This document shows positions 17,129 through 25,356 of a stretch of 64,000 nucleotides of DNA, in pieces. Origin of the DNA: Paenibacillus xylanexedens. GTDB taxonomy: Bacteria > Bacillota > Bacilli > Paenibacillales > Paenibacillaceae. The notes beneath the pieces were generated by a model. That model saw nothing but the letters and a program-made list of their open reading frames with translations, was not told the DNA's origin and ran no database searches. How positions within the stretch are numbered: the stretch's first letter is position 1; each line of letters opens with the position of its first letter. The DNA lies in NCBI RefSeq assembly GCF_001908275.1, contig NZ_CP018620.1, positions 4,216,001 to 4,280,000 on the forward strand, written 5' to 3'. Both the position numbers and the translations under genes were made by a program.

Positions 17129-17980
17129 TCAAAGAAGACTTCCATATTTAACGTACTTACCAGGTGAAGTGCCTACCTGCTTGGTGAAGCTGCGAATAAA
17201 ATTGGCATAATCTCCAAAACCGGATTGATAACAGGCCTCTGTAATACTTAAACCTTCGATTAAATAAGATTTCGACAGCTCTATACGGCGACTAAGAATG
17301 TATTCTCGAATCGTGAGTCCGGTATGCTTTTTGAATTGTCGACTAATATAGCTGCTATTCGTGAACATAGCCTCTGACAATTGTTCGAGCGTCAGTTGCC
17401 TCGTCAGATTACATTCAATGTAATCCATCGTGTTTCGAACTAGTTTAGGCATAATATCCGTTGCAACAAAATCCGTATTTTGAAAAGTTAGATTCGTTAG
17501 AAGGAGTAGCTGTGTAATCAAAATATTCCCCAGAATATCCGCTCCATAGTCACTTGATGAGAGACACTGTTCAAGCTCGCCAGCTAATTGCAGCACTCGT
17601 TGAAGCTCTTCCTCTTCAAGATGTACGATATTACCCTTACCCTTGGGACGGTAGTCGAAACATGCGGATAAGTTGGTGCTTGAAGTAGACAAGCGGTTCA
17701 GATATGACTTTTTCAGATTTATGGTAATTCTCTCATATTCGTTTTTGTCCAAGGCAAAGGAACGGTGCATCTCCTCCGGGCTAAGAACGAGCAGATCGCC
17801 ACGTTGCAAATGGTAACAACGGTTCTCAATATAGAAGTTTACATTGCCACGAAGAAATAAGTAGAGTTCATATGCATTATGTCGATGATAAAACGTTCCC
17901 ATATTATACGTGGTGGTGCGATGAAGGTACAACAGCTCATTCTGGATTGGATCAAACAGGTATTCTGAAGTCTCATTCAT
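17129..17980 (-). CDS. AraC-family regulator with cupin sensor domain
   Basis: This 283-residue regulator has an N-terminal cupin ligand-binding domain (GTFYHRHNAYELYLFLRGNV around residues 30-50, with metal/ligand-type His residues) and a C-terminal AraC double helix-turn-helix (LEQLSEAMFTNSSYISRQFK and ACYQSGFGDYANFIRSFTKQ). I chose the ATG at 17980, with AAGGAGG 13 bases upstream; longer starts would run into the divergent gene at 18140. It probably controls the divergent glycosidase-like gene, and the 160-base shared region contains a cre box. Confidence 0.9.
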   Translation of the reverse strand: MNETSEYLFDPIQNELLYLHRTTTYNMGTFYHRHNAYELYLFLRGNVNFYIENRCYHLQRGDLLVLSPEEMHRSFALDKNEYERITINLKKSYLNRLSTSSTNLSACFDYRPKGKGNIVHLEEEELQRVLQLAGELEQCLSSSDYGADILGNILITQLLLLTNLTFQNTDFVATDIMPKLVRNTMDYIECNLTRQLTLEQLSEAMFTNSSYISRQFKKHTGLTIREYILSRRIELSKSYLIEGLSITEACYQSGFGDYANFIRSFTKQVGTSPGKYVKYGSLL

Positions 17981-18092
17981 ATCAGATATATGACCTCCTT
18001 GTCGTTTCGCGCAATAAATATAGCCGTTTGTGCAATGAAATTGCAGACGTGAACCTATAAAATGTAACCATCCTAGCATGATGGATACATAA

Positions 18093-18107
18093 TTGCAAGC
18101 GTTTCCA
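18093..18107 (+). promoter_or_regulatory. cre (CcpA) box in divergent region
   Basis: TTGCAAGCGTTTCCA satisfies all fixed positions of WTGNAANCGNWNNCW. It overlaps a CATAAT -10-like element and lies about 33 bases before the glycosidase-like start codon. A CCATC/GATGG dyad at about 18068-18084 may serve the AraC regulator. Confidence 0.62.
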
Positions 18108-18139
18108 CTCAGGTGTGTACAACGCGATTGGAGGAAAAG

Positions 18140-20122
18140 ATGGATCTGATTTTCACGGCACGAAGTAGAGCGCAGGACACCGTAGAGTACACAGCATTGG
18201 ACAAGCATGCTCTCAAGGCTGACGTAAAAGTAATAAGCGGAAACGGCAGTGCAGAAGCTCCATGGCAAGCCGACATTCAGATTTACAACGAGGGACAGAA
18301 TGCCTGGACAGGAGTTATTCATGTGGAAATGCCGTTGGACAAAAAGAATCCGAGGTTTTTTTTGCCTGCATTTATGTATGGCCGCAACCGGGGCGAAGCA
18401 CCCCAGAATGTCCCAAATGAGTTCCCTAGACTAAGGGAGGGCAGTCCTTCTCGCCCTTCATCACCCTGGTGGATGGTCCGAAGCGATCGTCTGTCTCATC
18501 CGGCTGCACTTATCTATGATGAAGGTCGGATTGTTGGTCTAAGCGCAAGTCCCTACTGGATCAATACGGGAAACCAGAAGCAGCAATGGTATCCAGGAAT
18601 GGAAGGAACGTTCGTGCAATATGGGGGATTCACATGTTCTATTGAAAAGGGTACGGTCGGATATACGCTGGGATATGAGAATGCTCCGTTGTTATTTATC
18701 AAATCCAGACTTGTCCATGAGCGAGCTGCCCTTGGAGAAAATTGTTTTGAACTTGCGGCAGGTGAATCAGTTGGGCTCACTCTTGAACTATATAACTACG
18801 AGTCTGAATCAGAACTGGGTATCAATCCTGCACTGGAAACAATCTATAGGAGGTATCACGAAAAACCAAGAGAAGGAAGTGACATTCAGACAACGGTAAC
18901 GGATTTGTCCAATGCCATCTATGAATATGCCTGGCTTCCGGAGGATCGTCATTATTCAACATTTGTATATGAAGATGCTGCTGAAACTGATGGCTACCGA
19001 TACAACAAAATTATCTCAATCAGTTGGACAAATGGTATGACCATAGCTGCTCCAATGCTTATGGCCGCACTGCGCCTGAATAATGAGCCTATGCGACAGC
19101 AGGCGTTATCCTGCATTACCAATATTATCGAGAATGCCATGAATTCCGAATCCGGACTTCCATACGATGCCTATCAGGATGGGATATGGAGTGTTAAAGG
19201 CTGGTGGTTCGACGGTATGCGTACCCCAGGACATTCCTCTTACCTTGTAGCTCAAGCGATGTTCTACATTCTGAAAAGCTACGATTATGAGAAGCGCATT
19301 CGTAATGTGAGACACGATGATTGGCTTGCTTACGTCAAACAAATACTTGATCGTCTGGAGTGCACGAAGAATACGGATGGAGAATACCCCACCATTTTGT
19401 CAGAGCGGACCGGAGCAGGTCTTGAATATGATGCTTTTAGTGGAGTCTGGTGTCTTGCTTCCAAGGCATATTACAGTTGGTTAACCCATGATGAATCTTC
19501 TCTGGATGAGCTCAGACGCAGTGAAGCCCACTATTACAATACCTATGTGCAACATATGGAATGTTACGGCGCTCCGCTGGATGCGGACAAAGCTGTTGAT
19601 TCGGAAGGTATTCTGGCTTACATCAAAGCTGTTCGGTTTCTGCACGCGTTGACCGGTGACGAGCTGCATCTAGATCACATGAGAGATGCGATCAGTTATG
19701 AATTCAGCTTCAAATTTTGTTACAACTCACCTATTAAGATTCCGCCACTCAGTACATTAGGCTGGTCCAGTTCCGGGGGAAGTGTTACTTCTGTAGCTAA
19801 TCCGCATATTCACCCCATGTCCAGCAATCTAGTGGACGAGCTGTTGTATTATGTTGGACAGCGGGACGAGAATTATGTTCGTCAACGTATGATGGATACC
19901 ATCGAGTGGGGTTGTCAGACCTATAATCGTTATGATCAAGAATTCGGCTATGGCAAAAAAGGATGGATGTCTGAACGCTTCTGTCATTCGGAAGGACTGG
20001 TCACTGAAAAATATGCGGATGGTACGCCAGCCAGCACCTGGTTTTGCCTGATGCCATGGGCCAGTGGATCGATCATTGAAGGCCTCGTTGGCGACTATTG
20101 GGATTATGCGCGACATGAATGA
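18140..20122 (+). CDS. Glycosidase-like protein of unknown family
   Basis: This 660-residue cytoplasmic protein is not one I can assign to a numbered family. The first 230 residues look like a beta-rich domain (WQADIQIYNEGQNAWTGVIH, then FFLPAFMYGRNRGEAP). The rest is helical with repeated aromatic and acidic pockets (SWTNGMTIAAPML, SGLPYDAYQDGIWSVKGWWF, EYPTILSERTGAGLEYDAFS, WSSSGGSVTSVANPHIHPMS), like an (alpha/alpha)6-barrel glycosidase or lyase. GGAGG precedes the ATG at 18140; the earlier in-frame ATG at 18113 has no such site. Divergence from an AraC regulator and a cre box support a sugar role. It precedes the module 2 regulators. Confidence 0.75.
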   Translation: MDLIFTARSRAQDTVEYTALDKHALKADVKVISGNGSAEAPWQADIQIYNEGQNAWTGVIHVEMPLDKKNPRFFLPAFMYGRNRGEAPQNVPNEFPRLREGSPSRPSSPWWMVRSDRLSHPAALIYDEGRIVGLSASPYWINTGNQKQQWYPGMEGTFVQYGGFTCSIEKGTVGYTLGYENAPLLFIKSRLVHERAALGENCFELAAGESVGLTLELYNYESESELGINPALETIYRRYHEKPREGSDIQTTVTDLSNAIYEYAWLPEDRHYSTFVYEDAAETDGYRYNKIISISWTNGMTIAAPMLMAALRLNNEPMRQQALSCITNIIENAMNSESGLPYDAYQDGIWSVKGWWFDGMRTPGHSSYLVAQAMFYILKSYDYEKRIRNVRHDDWLAYVKQILDRLECTKNTDGEYPTILSERTGAGLEYDAFSGVWCLASKAYYSWLTHDESSLDELRRSEAHYYNTYVQHMECYGAPLDADKAVDSEGILAYIKAVRFLHALTGDELHLDHMRDAISYEFSFKFCYNSPIKIPPLSTLGWSSSGGSVTSVANPHIHPMSSNLVDELLYYVGQRDENYVRQRMMDTIEWGCQTYNRYDQEFGYGKKGWMSERFCHSEGLVTEKYADGTPASTWFCLMPWASGSIIEGLVGDYWDYARHE

Positions 20123-20161
20123 ATGTATTATGCAATAACTACAACAGTCACCATATTAGAT

Positions 20162-20197
20162 GCCGCCGATAGGGAGACATGCTACCGGCGGTTTATT
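20162..20197 (+). terminator. Probable terminator before module 2 regulators
   Basis: CCGCCG-A-TAG and CTA-C-CGGCGG form a hairpin around a short loop, followed by TTTATTTTC. The T-run is imperfect, so partial read-through into the regulator genes is possible. Confidence 0.65.
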
Positions 20198-20223
20198 TTC
20201 GTTGGAGGAAAGGGGACACAAGG

Positions 20224-21810
20224 ATGTTAAAAGTATTACTGGTAGATGACGAGATGTATGTACGAAAGGGGCTGTATGAACTCATAAATTGGATGGATCT
20301 TAATATGGAGATTATCGGAGAGGCAGAGAACGGTGCAGAGGCATTAAATCTGATTGAATGCCTGCAACCAGACGTGATTATTACAGATATCCGCATGCCA
20401 ATTCTGGATGGACTGGAACTGATACGTGCCGTAGAGAAAATGCCACATCTGGAACCTGTGTTCATTATCATCAGTGGTTATCATGACTTCAAATATGCAC
20501 AGCAGGCAATCCGGTACGGTGTTCATGACTATATCCTGAAGCCTATTGATGATGAAGAACTGACGGCGACGTTGCAGAAGTCGGCTAATCTGATTTGCAA
20601 TAAAAGAAAACATATTCTTTTGGCTGAGGGACAGGCCAGTAACATCATGCTGGAGGATGTGATCAAAGGCCATGTACAGAAGGAGGATGAACATCGATAT
20701 GCCGAGATGCTTGGGATCAATCGTAACTCCAGTCTGCTCATGACTTTGATTGAACTTCAGACCGGATTAGATGCAATTAAAATTACGATTGAACAGCTAC
20801 GTGAAGCAGTACATTCTCTGGAGAGTAATTTATGCAAAATATTCATCAGTGAGCAACAACGCGGAATGTTTACTTTATTACTGTTGTGGCCTGATCATCA
20901 TCAAGGGGGCTCGGCGTTACAGGATAAACTGCATAATATTCATATAACACTGAGCAAAAGGTTTAACCTGGATATCGGTCTTTACGCAGGAACACTCGTC
21001 AAAGAAATTGGTGATGTCCCACAATCCCTTATGGCGGCTGAAGAAGCAGCCAAGCATAAATATGCTGAAACTGGTGGTGTCGTACGTTATACCGAGATCA
21101 AGGACAAACCGCTGTTTGTTTTTAATGTATACCAAGACGAGGTGGATCAATTAATTCTGAGCCTGGAAGAGGGGAATAGGTCAGCTTATCACAAGGTTGT
21201 AGAGGAGAAATTCAAATTGTTTCATATGAATCGATTTTCTCCTCAAGCTGTATCGGGTTCTCTTTTGCGTTATATAACGGGTATTCTCGCTGTGGTCCAT
21301 GAAATGGGTGGTAATGATGAAGGTCTACAGCAGCTAAAGGAGCTGGCACAACAAAGTCATGAAGGTTGGAGTTTACGACTATTGAAAAATGCTTTTCTCA
21401 TCGCGCTGGAGGAAGCCGAGGATTATGTCTCTCATCTGCGGATGGAACGATCCAAAGGGGATATCAGCAAGATCAAACGATATATTGATGCAAATTATAC
21501 CGAGAACATCAATCTCAAAAGCATTGCTGCACTCTTCTATATGAATCCCGTTTATCTTGGGCGATTATTCCGCAAAAGCTACAATCAATATTTCAATGAC
21601 TATCTGCTCAACCTGCGGATTCATGAAGCGAAGAAGTTATTGCGCCAGACGGATCTGAGAATGTACGAGGTTGCTGCACGTGTAGGATTTCAGAATGCGG
21701 ATTATTTTGTAACCCAGTTTGAGAAACTGGTTAAGTTATCGCCCACAGAGTATCGCAATCTCCTTATGGCAAATGAGCAGCGAGGTGCACAATGCCAAGA
21801 TGGAACCTGA
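20224..21810 (+). CDS. YesN-type response regulator with AraC domain (module 2)
   Basis: This 528-residue protein has a receiver with VDDE at 7-10, Asp55 in TDIRMP and Lys106 in LKP, a middle region of about 290 residues, and a C-terminal AraC domain (IAALFYMNPVYLGRLFRKSY and VAARVGFQNADYFVTQFEKL). I chose the ATG at 20224, where the receiver begins; an upstream in-frame ATG at 20179 lies inside the terminator hairpin. Its 3' end overlaps the kinase gene by 19 bases. It probably activates the importer operon that starts at 23653. Confidence 0.93.
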   Translation: MLKVLLVDDEMYVRKGLYELINWMDLNMEIIGEAENGAEALNLIECLQPDVIITDIRMPILDGLELIRAVEKMPHLEPVFIIISGYHDFKYAQQAIRYGVHDYILKPIDDEELTATLQKSANLICNKRKHILLAEGQASNIMLEDVIKGHVQKEDEHRYAEMLGINRNSSLLMTLIELQTGLDAIKITIEQLREAVHSLESNLCKIFISEQQRGMFTLLLLWPDHHQGGSALQDKLHNIHITLSKRFNLDIGLYAGTLVKEIGDVPQSLMAAEEAAKHKYAETGGVVRYTEIKDKPLFVFNVYQDEVDQLILSLEEGNRSAYHKVVEEKFKLFHMNRFSPQAVSGSLLRYITGILAVVHEMGGNDEGLQQLKELAQQSHEGWSLRLLKNAFLIALEEAEDYVSHLRMERSKGDISKIKRYIDANYTENINLKSIAALFYMNPVYLGRLFRKSYNQYFNDYLLNLRIHEAKKLLRQTDLRMYEVAARVGFQNADYFVTQFEKLVKLSPTEYRNLLMANEQRGAQCQDGT

Positions 21811-23531
21811 ATTACATGAAGCTTCGAGATAAGCTACTGCTCATGTATGTCTTATCTGTATTTATTCCCATCGTTGTTACCAATGTGGTGTTCTACAATG
21901 TCACATCCGCCAATATTCGTAGTCAGAAAACTCGTGATGCCGGCATGGCACTGAACAATCTGAAGAACGATCTGCGGGTAACCATTGATCAGGGCGTCGG
22001 CCTCTCTTATTCGTTATATACTGACCCTGTATTCAACGACACCATCTCCCGTTCATTTCAAAGTCATTTTGAGTATATTGACGCTTATAATTCCTATCTA
22101 AAAGGGCAATTCTCCGGTCAAATGAATCAGGGAATTCGCTGGTATCAAGTGTATACCGATAATTCTACCATTTTATCTTCCGGTTATATTGATCGTTTAA
22201 CTGACGATGTCCGCAACTCGGACTGGTACGTTCAATTTCAGGCATACTCCGCCCCTTATCCGGCATTGATCTCATCGGATCAGATGTTAAGTCTGGTTCA
22301 AAGGCTCGACAATCTGGACACTGGGGGGAGAGAGCAGTTACTTAAAATTGACCTGAATATGGATATGATCAAGCAGTATTTCCACAACAGCGGATTTGAT
22401 GGAAAAGTGTATCTTCTTGATCCGGGGGGACACATCCAATTTTCAAATGATCCCACAGCAAAAGAAGCTCAGATAGGGAAACGTTACAGCGAGATCCAGT
22501 TTCCGAACAAAATGATTCCCTTTGAACTTACGTATACAGGCATTAACTATCTGGAAGGGTGGTCCCTGCATGGAGTGATGGATGAAGAAATTGTGTTGAA
22601 GGAGGTGCGGAAGTCCCGTTCCTTCGTCGTATGGCTGGCTTGCATTAATTTTGTCCTGCCTTCTATTATCATCGCGGCTATGTCCAGATCCATCCATGTC
22701 AGGCTGGTGCGTATTCTAAAACATATGAAAAAAGTAAAAACACAGAATTTTCAGACGATTCCGCCTGAAGATGCAAGAGATGAAATAGGTCAACTCACGA
22801 TGGAATTTAATCGAATGACCGAGACGATCCATAACCTGATTCATGAGGTATATCTCGCCGACATCCAAAAGAAAGACCTGGAGTTGAAGCAGCAGGAAGC
22901 ACAACTTCATGCGCTCCATAGTCAGATCAACCCACATTTTTTGTTTAATACGCTGGAGTCGGTACGTATGCGGAGCCTCATCAAAGGTGAGAAAGAGACT
23001 GCCAAAATCGTGCATAACATGGCCAAGATGTTTCGCAAGTCGATTAGTTGGAATCAGAATGATGTGACAGTGAAGGAAGAATTGGAACTCATCGAGAGTT
23101 TTTTGCAAATTCAGAAATACCGCTTTGGAGAAAAACTCCAATATACCATTGAGGCAGATCCTGCGGTACTGATGTACCGAATCCCCAAGATGGTTATCCT
23201 TCCCTTTGTTGAGAATGCAAGTATTCATGGAATTGAGTCATCTCCGGGTGTAGGCATCATTCAACTCTTTGTTTCAATGGAAAATGAACAGCTCCATATC
23301 AGACTAACGGATAACGGTATAGGGATGTCACAAGCAAAATTAGAAGAGTTGTTAAGTTACCTGGATCAAAACACCGATATGGGAGAGCATGTTGGCATGA
23401 AAAATGCGTATAGTCGCTTAAAACTTTGTTATAAAAATCACTTTACATTCGACATCCAGACATGGGAAGGAGAAGGTACGCATATCCAAATTAAGCTTCC
23501 ACTTAATCCATCAGCCATGCCAGGCGACTAA
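21792..23531 (+). CDS. YesM-type sensor histidine kinase (module 2)
   Basis: This 579-residue kinase has a transmembrane helix at about residues 15-35, an extracytoplasmic region to about 280, a second helix at about 283-303, HAMP (with DARDEIGQL) and the His_kinase motif HSQINPHFLFNTL, then an ATPase domain with DNGIGM and GEHVGMKN. Here the regulator gene precedes the kinase gene, the reverse of module 1. The overlap of the two genes implies coupled translation. The ligand is unknown. Confidence 0.93.
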   Translation: MPRWNLNYMKLRDKLLLMYVLSVFIPIVVTNVVFYNVTSANIRSQKTRDAGMALNNLKNDLRVTIDQGVGLSYSLYTDPVFNDTISRSFQSHFEYIDAYNSYLKGQFSGQMNQGIRWYQVYTDNSTILSSGYIDRLTDDVRNSDWYVQFQAYSAPYPALISSDQMLSLVQRLDNLDTGGREQLLKIDLNMDMIKQYFHNSGFDGKVYLLDPGGHIQFSNDPTAKEAQIGKRYSEIQFPNKMIPFELTYTGINYLEGWSLHGVMDEEIVLKEVRKSRSFVVWLACINFVLPSIIIAAMSRSIHVRLVRILKHMKKVKTQNFQTIPPEDARDEIGQLTMEFNRMTETIHNLIHEVYLADIQKKDLELKQQEAQLHALHSQINPHFLFNTLESVRMRSLIKGEKETAKIVHNMAKMFRKSISWNQNDVTVKEELELIESFLQIQKYRFGEKLQYTIEADPAVLMYRIPKMVILPFVENASIHGIESSPGVGIIQLFVSMENEQLHIRLTDNGIGMSQAKLEELLSYLDQNTDMGEHVGMKNAYSRLKLCYKNHFTFDIQTWEGEGTHIQIKLPLNPSAMPGD

Positions 23532-23544
23532 ATACGAGGGATAT

Positions 23545-23607
23545 ACTTTTCAAAGTAGGAGGTACACTTTCATGGGTAACTTTGAAAGCGCTATCTTGAT
23601 ATATTGA
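23545..23607 (+). promoter_or_regulatory. cre box within a hairpin and mini-ORF, upstream of module 2 importer
   Basis: TTGAAAGCGCTATCT at 23582-23596 fits every fixed position of WTGNAANCGNWNNCW and is close to the strict cre consensus. ACTTTTCAAAGT at 23545-23556 is complementary to AACTTTGAAAGC at 23578-23589, giving about ten pairs around a loop that contains AGGAGGT. That site precedes an 11-codon ORF (ATG 23572 to TGA 23605, encoding MGNFESAILIY). TATACT at 23542-23547 is a possible -10. CcpA control is the firmest part; a leader-peptide or hairpin role is speculative. Confidence 0.6.
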
Positions 23608-23652
23608 GAAGGCTTAAAGACACAAACAATACTTTAAGGGGGCATTTGCTAC

Positions 23653-25314
23653 ATGTTTAGAAAAAAAAACATTATAACAGGTCTGGCCATTTTACTGGCT
23701 GTAACCCTGGCAGGTTGTAATAAAGCCAGCCCGGAAGCCTCCTATCCTGACAGTAATGACAACACCCCGGTCACCTTTAAATATTTCACGTTTGGCGGTG
23801 GCAAGAAGGACATTCTGGCAAGCAGCACGACCATTGGCAAGAAGCTACAGGAACAAACAGGCGTTGACTGGAAGATGGAATATTTGGTCGGTGACGGTGC
23901 AACTAAGGCAGGTGTGATGATTGCGAGTGGTGATTACCCCGATATCATCGACTCCAGTGGTGAAATGGCCAAATTGATGGATGCAGGATCTTTTATCCCG
24001 CTGGATGAACTGATCGATCAATATGGGCCTAACATCAAGCGGGTATACGGGTCTTATATGGACAAATTCAGACAGGAGGATGGAAAGATATACTTCTTGC
24101 CATACACTGCCAACATCGGTTATGTGTCAGAGCCTAATTTTCAGACCGGCTTTTATATTCAGCGTGCTGTGTTAAAAGAGTTTAACTATCCCAAGATCAA
24201 AACGCTGGACGAATATTTTGACTTGATTGAGCAATACAAGCAAAATCATCCGCAGATCGATGGAAAAGAAACCATCGGCTTCGCCACACTTGCTGGTGAA
24301 TCGGGCAGCTTTTTCACCCTGCTAAATCCGGCTATGCATCTGGCAGGTTATCCAAACGATGGCAGTGTGATGGTGGATATGCAGAGTCATGAAGCCAAAC
24401 TGGTAGCCGGATCTGATTATCAGAAACAATGGATTCAGAAGCTGAGCGAGGTTAACGCACAGGGGATGTTTGATCCAGAATCCTTCACAATGAACCAGGA
24501 TCAGTATCTCGCCAAGTTGACGTCCGGTCGGGTACTGGGATATTTCAGTTACTCCTGGCAAGTTGGAGACGCAACGAACAACCTCAAGAAGGCTGGTATT
24601 GACGATAAACGATACGTATCTCTACCGATCGTATTTGATGACAGTGTCAAAGACCAGTATGTGGACCCGCCAGGTTTTGTGAATAACTACGGTGTCGGAA
24701 TTACCGTAAATGCCAAAGATCCTGTGCGAATTATTAAATATTTTGATAATTTGCTTAAGGAAGAAAACCAGATTCTGGTTCAATGGGGTGTTGAGAACGA
24801 GACGTATAGTGTGAATGATGAGGGCCGCTTTTACTTTGAAAATGATGACCAACGCAAGGCACATGAAGATCCGGAATTAAGTCGTAAATTCGGCTTTGAC
24901 TATTTTAATTACAGCTGGCCTCGTTACGGGAATAACTCCGTGCTGGAGGATGGCAACGCCTATGGACCGGGCAACCAACCAGAAGTGGCTACCTTTAGTT
25001 ACACGGACGGTGACAAGCTGTTGTTAGAGAAATATGGTGTGGAGACATTCACAGAACTATTCAGCACACCGGATGAGCGTCCTTGGTCTCCTGCTTGGTC
25101 TATTGCACTGGAGCAGGGCTCTCCTGAACAGATTTTTATCACCAAGGCAGAAGATCTCCAGAAGAAATATTTACCCAAAATGATTATGGATTCGCCTTCC
25201 ACTTTCGAGAACACATGGAATGAATATATGAGTCAATTGAATCAACTCGACAAGAAAACATACGAAGCTACGATAACACAGGCAGTTAAGGATCGTGTAG
25301 CTGGCAAATGGTGA
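23653..25314 (+). CDS. Lipoprotein sugar-binding protein, first copy (module 2)
   Basis: This is a 553-residue extracellular solute-binding protein with a signal peptide and lipobox TLAGC, Cys22 being the lipid site. The mature part contains QEQTGVDWKMEYLVGD and GVMIASGDYPDII, shared almost unchanged with the next gene. AAGGGGG lies before the ATG. It delivers substrate to the two permeases at 27181 and 28168. Confidence 0.92.
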   Translation: MFRKKNIITGLAILLAVTLAGCNKASPEASYPDSNDNTPVTFKYFTFGGGKKDILASSTTIGKKLQEQTGVDWKMEYLVGDGATKAGVMIASGDYPDIIDSSGEMAKLMDAGSFIPLDELIDQYGPNIKRVYGSYMDKFRQEDGKIYFLPYTANIGYVSEPNFQTGFYIQRAVLKEFNYPKIKTLDEYFDLIEQYKQNHPQIDGKETIGFATLAGESGSFFTLLNPAMHLAGYPNDGSVMVDMQSHEAKLVAGSDYQKQWIQKLSEVNAQGMFDPESFTMNQDQYLAKLTSGRVLGYFSYSWQVGDATNNLKKAGIDDKRYVSLPIVFDDSVKDQYVDPPGFVNNYGVGITVNAKDPVRIIKYFDNLLKEENQILVQWGVENETYSVNDEGRFYFENDDQRKAHEDPELSRKFGFDYFNYSWPRYGNNSVLEDGNAYGPGNQPEVATFSYTDGDKLLLEKYGVETFTELFSTPDERPWSPAWSIALEQGSPEQIFITKAEDLQKKYLPKMIMDSPSTFENTWNEYMSQLNQLDKKTYEATITQAVKDRVAGKW

Positions 25315-25356
25315 GTGTAATCCATAAGAGAAAACACGGAACGGGGGAATATTCAC

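Noticed and set aside
17981..18322. Longer version of the AraC regulator reaching 18322
   Set aside because: It would overlap the divergent glycosidase-like gene and the cre box; the cupin domain and the AAGGAGG support the start at 17980.
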